In this document: one piece after another, positions 5,530 to 7,193 of the stretch
Numbering within the stretch: the stretch's first letter is position 1
Layout: each line of letters begins with the position of its first letter
NCBI GenBank assembly: GCA_030606585.1
Contig: JAUWGD010000086.1
Location: 1 to 7,193 of the forward strand
Direction: 5' to 3'
Source: Dehalococcoidales bacterium
GTDB lineage: Bacteria; Chloroflexota; Dehalococcoidia; Dehalococcoidales; RBG-16-60-22
DNA: 7,193 nt
Notes under the pieces: model-generated
Told to the model about the DNA's origin: nothing
The model's input: only the letters and a program-made list of their open reading frames with translations
The model's database searches: none
Translations under genes and position numbers: made by a program

Positions 5530-6933
5530 ATGGCTAAGGGAAAAGTAGCTCAGGTGATAGGAACGGTGGTGGATGTGGAATTTCCGCCTGATGAGCTGCC
5601 CGCGCTTTTTAACGCAATTGAGATTACTACCGGCGGTGAAAAAATCGTACTCGAGGTGCAGGACCACCTGGGGAATAACTGGGTGCGCTGCCTGGCGCTT
5701 TCGCCGACCGACGGCTTAGAGCGCGGCGCCGAGGTTGTCGACACCGGCGCGGCCCTGAAGGTACCGGTGGGAAGGGCTACCCTGGGCAGGCTCTTCGACG
5801 TGATGGGGACTCCGCTGGATAATCTCGGCGAGGTTAAAGCCGACGACCAGTGGCCGATACACCGGCTGGCGCCTACTTTTGAAGAACAGGAGACCAGTAC
5901 CCAGGTGCTGGAGACGGGCCTTAAGGTTATCGACTTGATTGCGCCGTTTACCAAGGGTGGTAAAATCGGCGCGTACGGCGGCGCAGGTGTGGGCAAGACG
6001 GTGATTATCCAGGAGCTTATCCGCAACATTGCTGCGGTGCACGGCGGTTTTTCAGTGTTTACCGGTATTGGCGAGAGGTCTCGTGAAGGTAACGACCTTT
6101 GGAACGAGATGAAGGAAGCCGGCGTCATGGATAAGATGGTCATGGTCTTCGGACAGATGAACGAACCGCCCGGCGTGCGCCTGCGGGTAGGCCTGACCGG
6201 ACTGACCATGGCGGAATTTTTCCGTGATGAAGAGGGACAGGACGTACTGCTGTTTATTGATAATATCTACCGTTATACGCTGGCCGGCATGGAGGTATCG
6301 GCCCTGCTGGGGCGGATGCCCTCGGCGGTGGGCTACCAGCCGACGCTGGCCACGGAGATGGGCGAGCTTCAGGAGAGGATTGCCTCCACCAAGAAGGGGT
6401 CGATTACCTCCTTCCAGGCCATCTACGTGCCCGCCGACGATTATACCGACCCCGGCGTGGTGACCACATTCGGGCACCTCGACGCCGTGGTGGCGCTGGA
6501 AAGGTCCATCGCCGAGCAGGGCCTGTACCCGGCTGTCAACCCGCTGACGTCTACCTCACGCATTTTAGACCCGGTTGTCGTCGGAGAGGAGCATTACAGG
6601 GTCGCCCGCGAGGTGCAGCGGGTCTTGCAGCGCTACCAGGACCTGCAGGATATCATCGCCATCCTGGGCATCGAGGAGCTCAGCGAAGAGGACAAGCTTT
6701 CCGTGTCCCGGGCGCGGCGTATCCAGAGGTTCCTGTCGCAGCCGATGTTCGTCACCGAGGTATTTACCGGACGCGCGGGCAAATATGTGAAGGTCGAGGA
6801 TACGGTGCGCGGATTTGCCGAAATCCTCGAGGGCAAATACGACGACCTGCCGGAGCAGGCGTTCTATATGGTGGGTGGCATAGAGGAGGTGGTGGAAGCC
6901 GCCAGGAGTATGGGAGCCGAGACTAATGTCTAG
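5530..6933 (+). CDS. atpD: F1Fo ATP synthase subunit beta
   Basis: Beta (467 residues, usual length) contains the catalytic sites. The P-loop is GGAGVGKT (150-157), with K156 binding phosphate. The catalytic glutamate is E182 in GERSREGNDLW, next to R183. Walker B is VLLFID with D244, followed by R248 in NIYRYTLAG. The block MPSAVGYQPTLATEMG (263-278), the catch loop PADDYTDP (301-308) and adenine-pocket Y333 (E. coli Y331) are all present. The DELSEED segment that drives gamma reads EELSEED (382-388). The stretch after the catch loop is somewhat divergent: YPAVNPLTSTSR in place of the usual YPAVDPLDSTSR, and LERSIAEQG in place of LSRQIAxLG. The start has GAGG (5521-5524) five bases upstream. 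The stop overlaps atpC by 8 nt. Confidence 0.98.
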   Translation: MAKGKVAQVIGTVVDVEFPPDELPALFNAIEITTGGEKIVLEVQDHLGNNWVRCLALSPTDGLERGAEVVDTGAALKVPVGRATLGRLFDVMGTPLDNLGEVKADDQWPIHRLAPTFEEQETSTQVLETGLKVIDLIAPFTKGGKIGAYGGAGVGKTVIIQELIRNIAAVHGGFSVFTGIGERSREGNDLWNEMKEAGVMDKMVMVFGQMNEPPGVRLRVGLTGLTMAEFFRDEEGQDVLLFIDNIYRYTLAGMEVSALLGRMPSAVGYQPTLATEMGELQERIASTKKGSITSFQAIYVPADDYTDPGVVTTFGHLDAVVALERSIAEQGLYPAVNPLTSTSRILDPVVVGEEHYRVAREVQRVLQRYQDLQDIIAILGIEELSEEDKLSVSRARRIQRFLSQPMFVTEVFTGRAGKYVKVEDTVRGFAEILEGKYDDLPEQAFYMVGGIEEVVEAARSMGAETNV

Positions 6934-7193
6934 TTTGAAACTCGATATTGTTACCGCCGAGCGTATCGTCTATTCCGAGGACGTCGATGCGGTCATCGCC
7001 CCCGGTGTCGAAGGGCAGCTGGGCATATTGCCGCACCACGCTCCCCTGATGACCATTTTACAGGCGGGGGAACTGGTGGTGAGGAGGGGAGGGGAGGAAG
7101 ACACGCTGGCTATCTCCGGCGGCTTTCTGGAGGTACGCCCCGACCGGGTTATCGTGCTGGCGGACAGCGCTGAGAGAGCCGGGGAAATCGACG
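6926..7193 (+). CDS. atpC: F1Fo ATP synthase subunit epsilon, partial (3' end beyond window)
   Basis: The first 89 residues of epsilon are visible before the window ends. They cover the N-terminal beta-sandwich that docks on gamma and the c ring, with the family blocks LDIVTAERIVYSEDVD (6-21), GQLGILPHHAPL (32-43), SGGFLEVRPDRVIVLAD and AERAGEID. A full protein is usually about 130-140 residues, so the C-terminal helical hairpin that can inhibit ATP hydrolysis lies outside the window and cannot be judged. The ATG overlaps the last codons and stop of atpD by 8 nt in a different frame. GGGAG (6912-6916) lies nine bases upstream, inside atpD. Translation is therefore probably coupled to atpD. 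Confidence 0.95.
   Translation, partial: MSSLKLDIVTAERIVYSEDVDAVIAPGVEGQLGILPHHAPLMTILQAGELVVRRGGEEDTLAISGGFLEVRPDRVIVLADSAERAGEID

Noticed and set aside
5550..6209. Long minus-strand open frame (219 codons) opposite atpD
   Set aside because: It lies wholly inside a confidently assigned gene, its composition is Ser/Pro/Thr-rich as expected of an antisense shadow, and no domain is recognisable.

Overview
The window holds an almost complete F1Fo ATP synthase operon, all on the + strand, in the classical bacterial order: atpI-like, atpB (a), atpE (c), atpF (b), atpH (delta), atpA (alpha), atpG (gamma), atpD (beta), atpC (epsilon). The last gene is cut by the right edge. There is a single b subunit and no b', and the c subunit looks proton-type. 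The proteins resemble those of Chloroflexota, possibly class Dehalococcoidia. That placement rests on overall protein character and on the interspersed GTCATT-ended palindromes; it is an inference with no phylogeny behind it.

Layout: positions 1-140 are non-coding and contain a good sigma70-type promoter (TTGACC, 18 bp, TATCAT with a TG extension), with dyad symmetry upstream that overlaps the -35. Then come atpI-like (141-356) and atpB (356-1303, GTG start overlapping the previous stop by one base). atpE (1342-1572) follows behind a perfect Shine-Dalgarno. The 212-nt atpE-atpF gap holds an unrecognised 35-codon reading frame (1596-1703) with its own Shine-Dalgarno, predicted to be a single-pass membrane microprotein. 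After it come atpF (1785-2297), atpH (2319-2864), a 76-bp palindromic repeat (2881-2956), atpA (3000-4514), atpG (4526-5380), a second palindromic repeat of 83 bp (5416-5498), atpD (5530-6933) and partial atpC (6926 to the edge, overlapping atpD by 8 nt).

Together the products form the membrane Fo sector (a, c ring, b stalk) and the soluble F1 sector (three alpha, three beta, gamma, delta, epsilon). These couple ion flow across the membrane to ATP synthesis or hydrolysis. The main catalytic and ion-path residues are present, so a working enzyme is expected.

Most of the window is ordinary. What deserves a second look is the microprotein candidate, the two nested palindromes lying just upstream of the two three-copy F1 subunits (alpha and beta), the dyad at the promoter, and a few residue changes in alpha and beta. 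No previously undescribed multi-gene system is visible.
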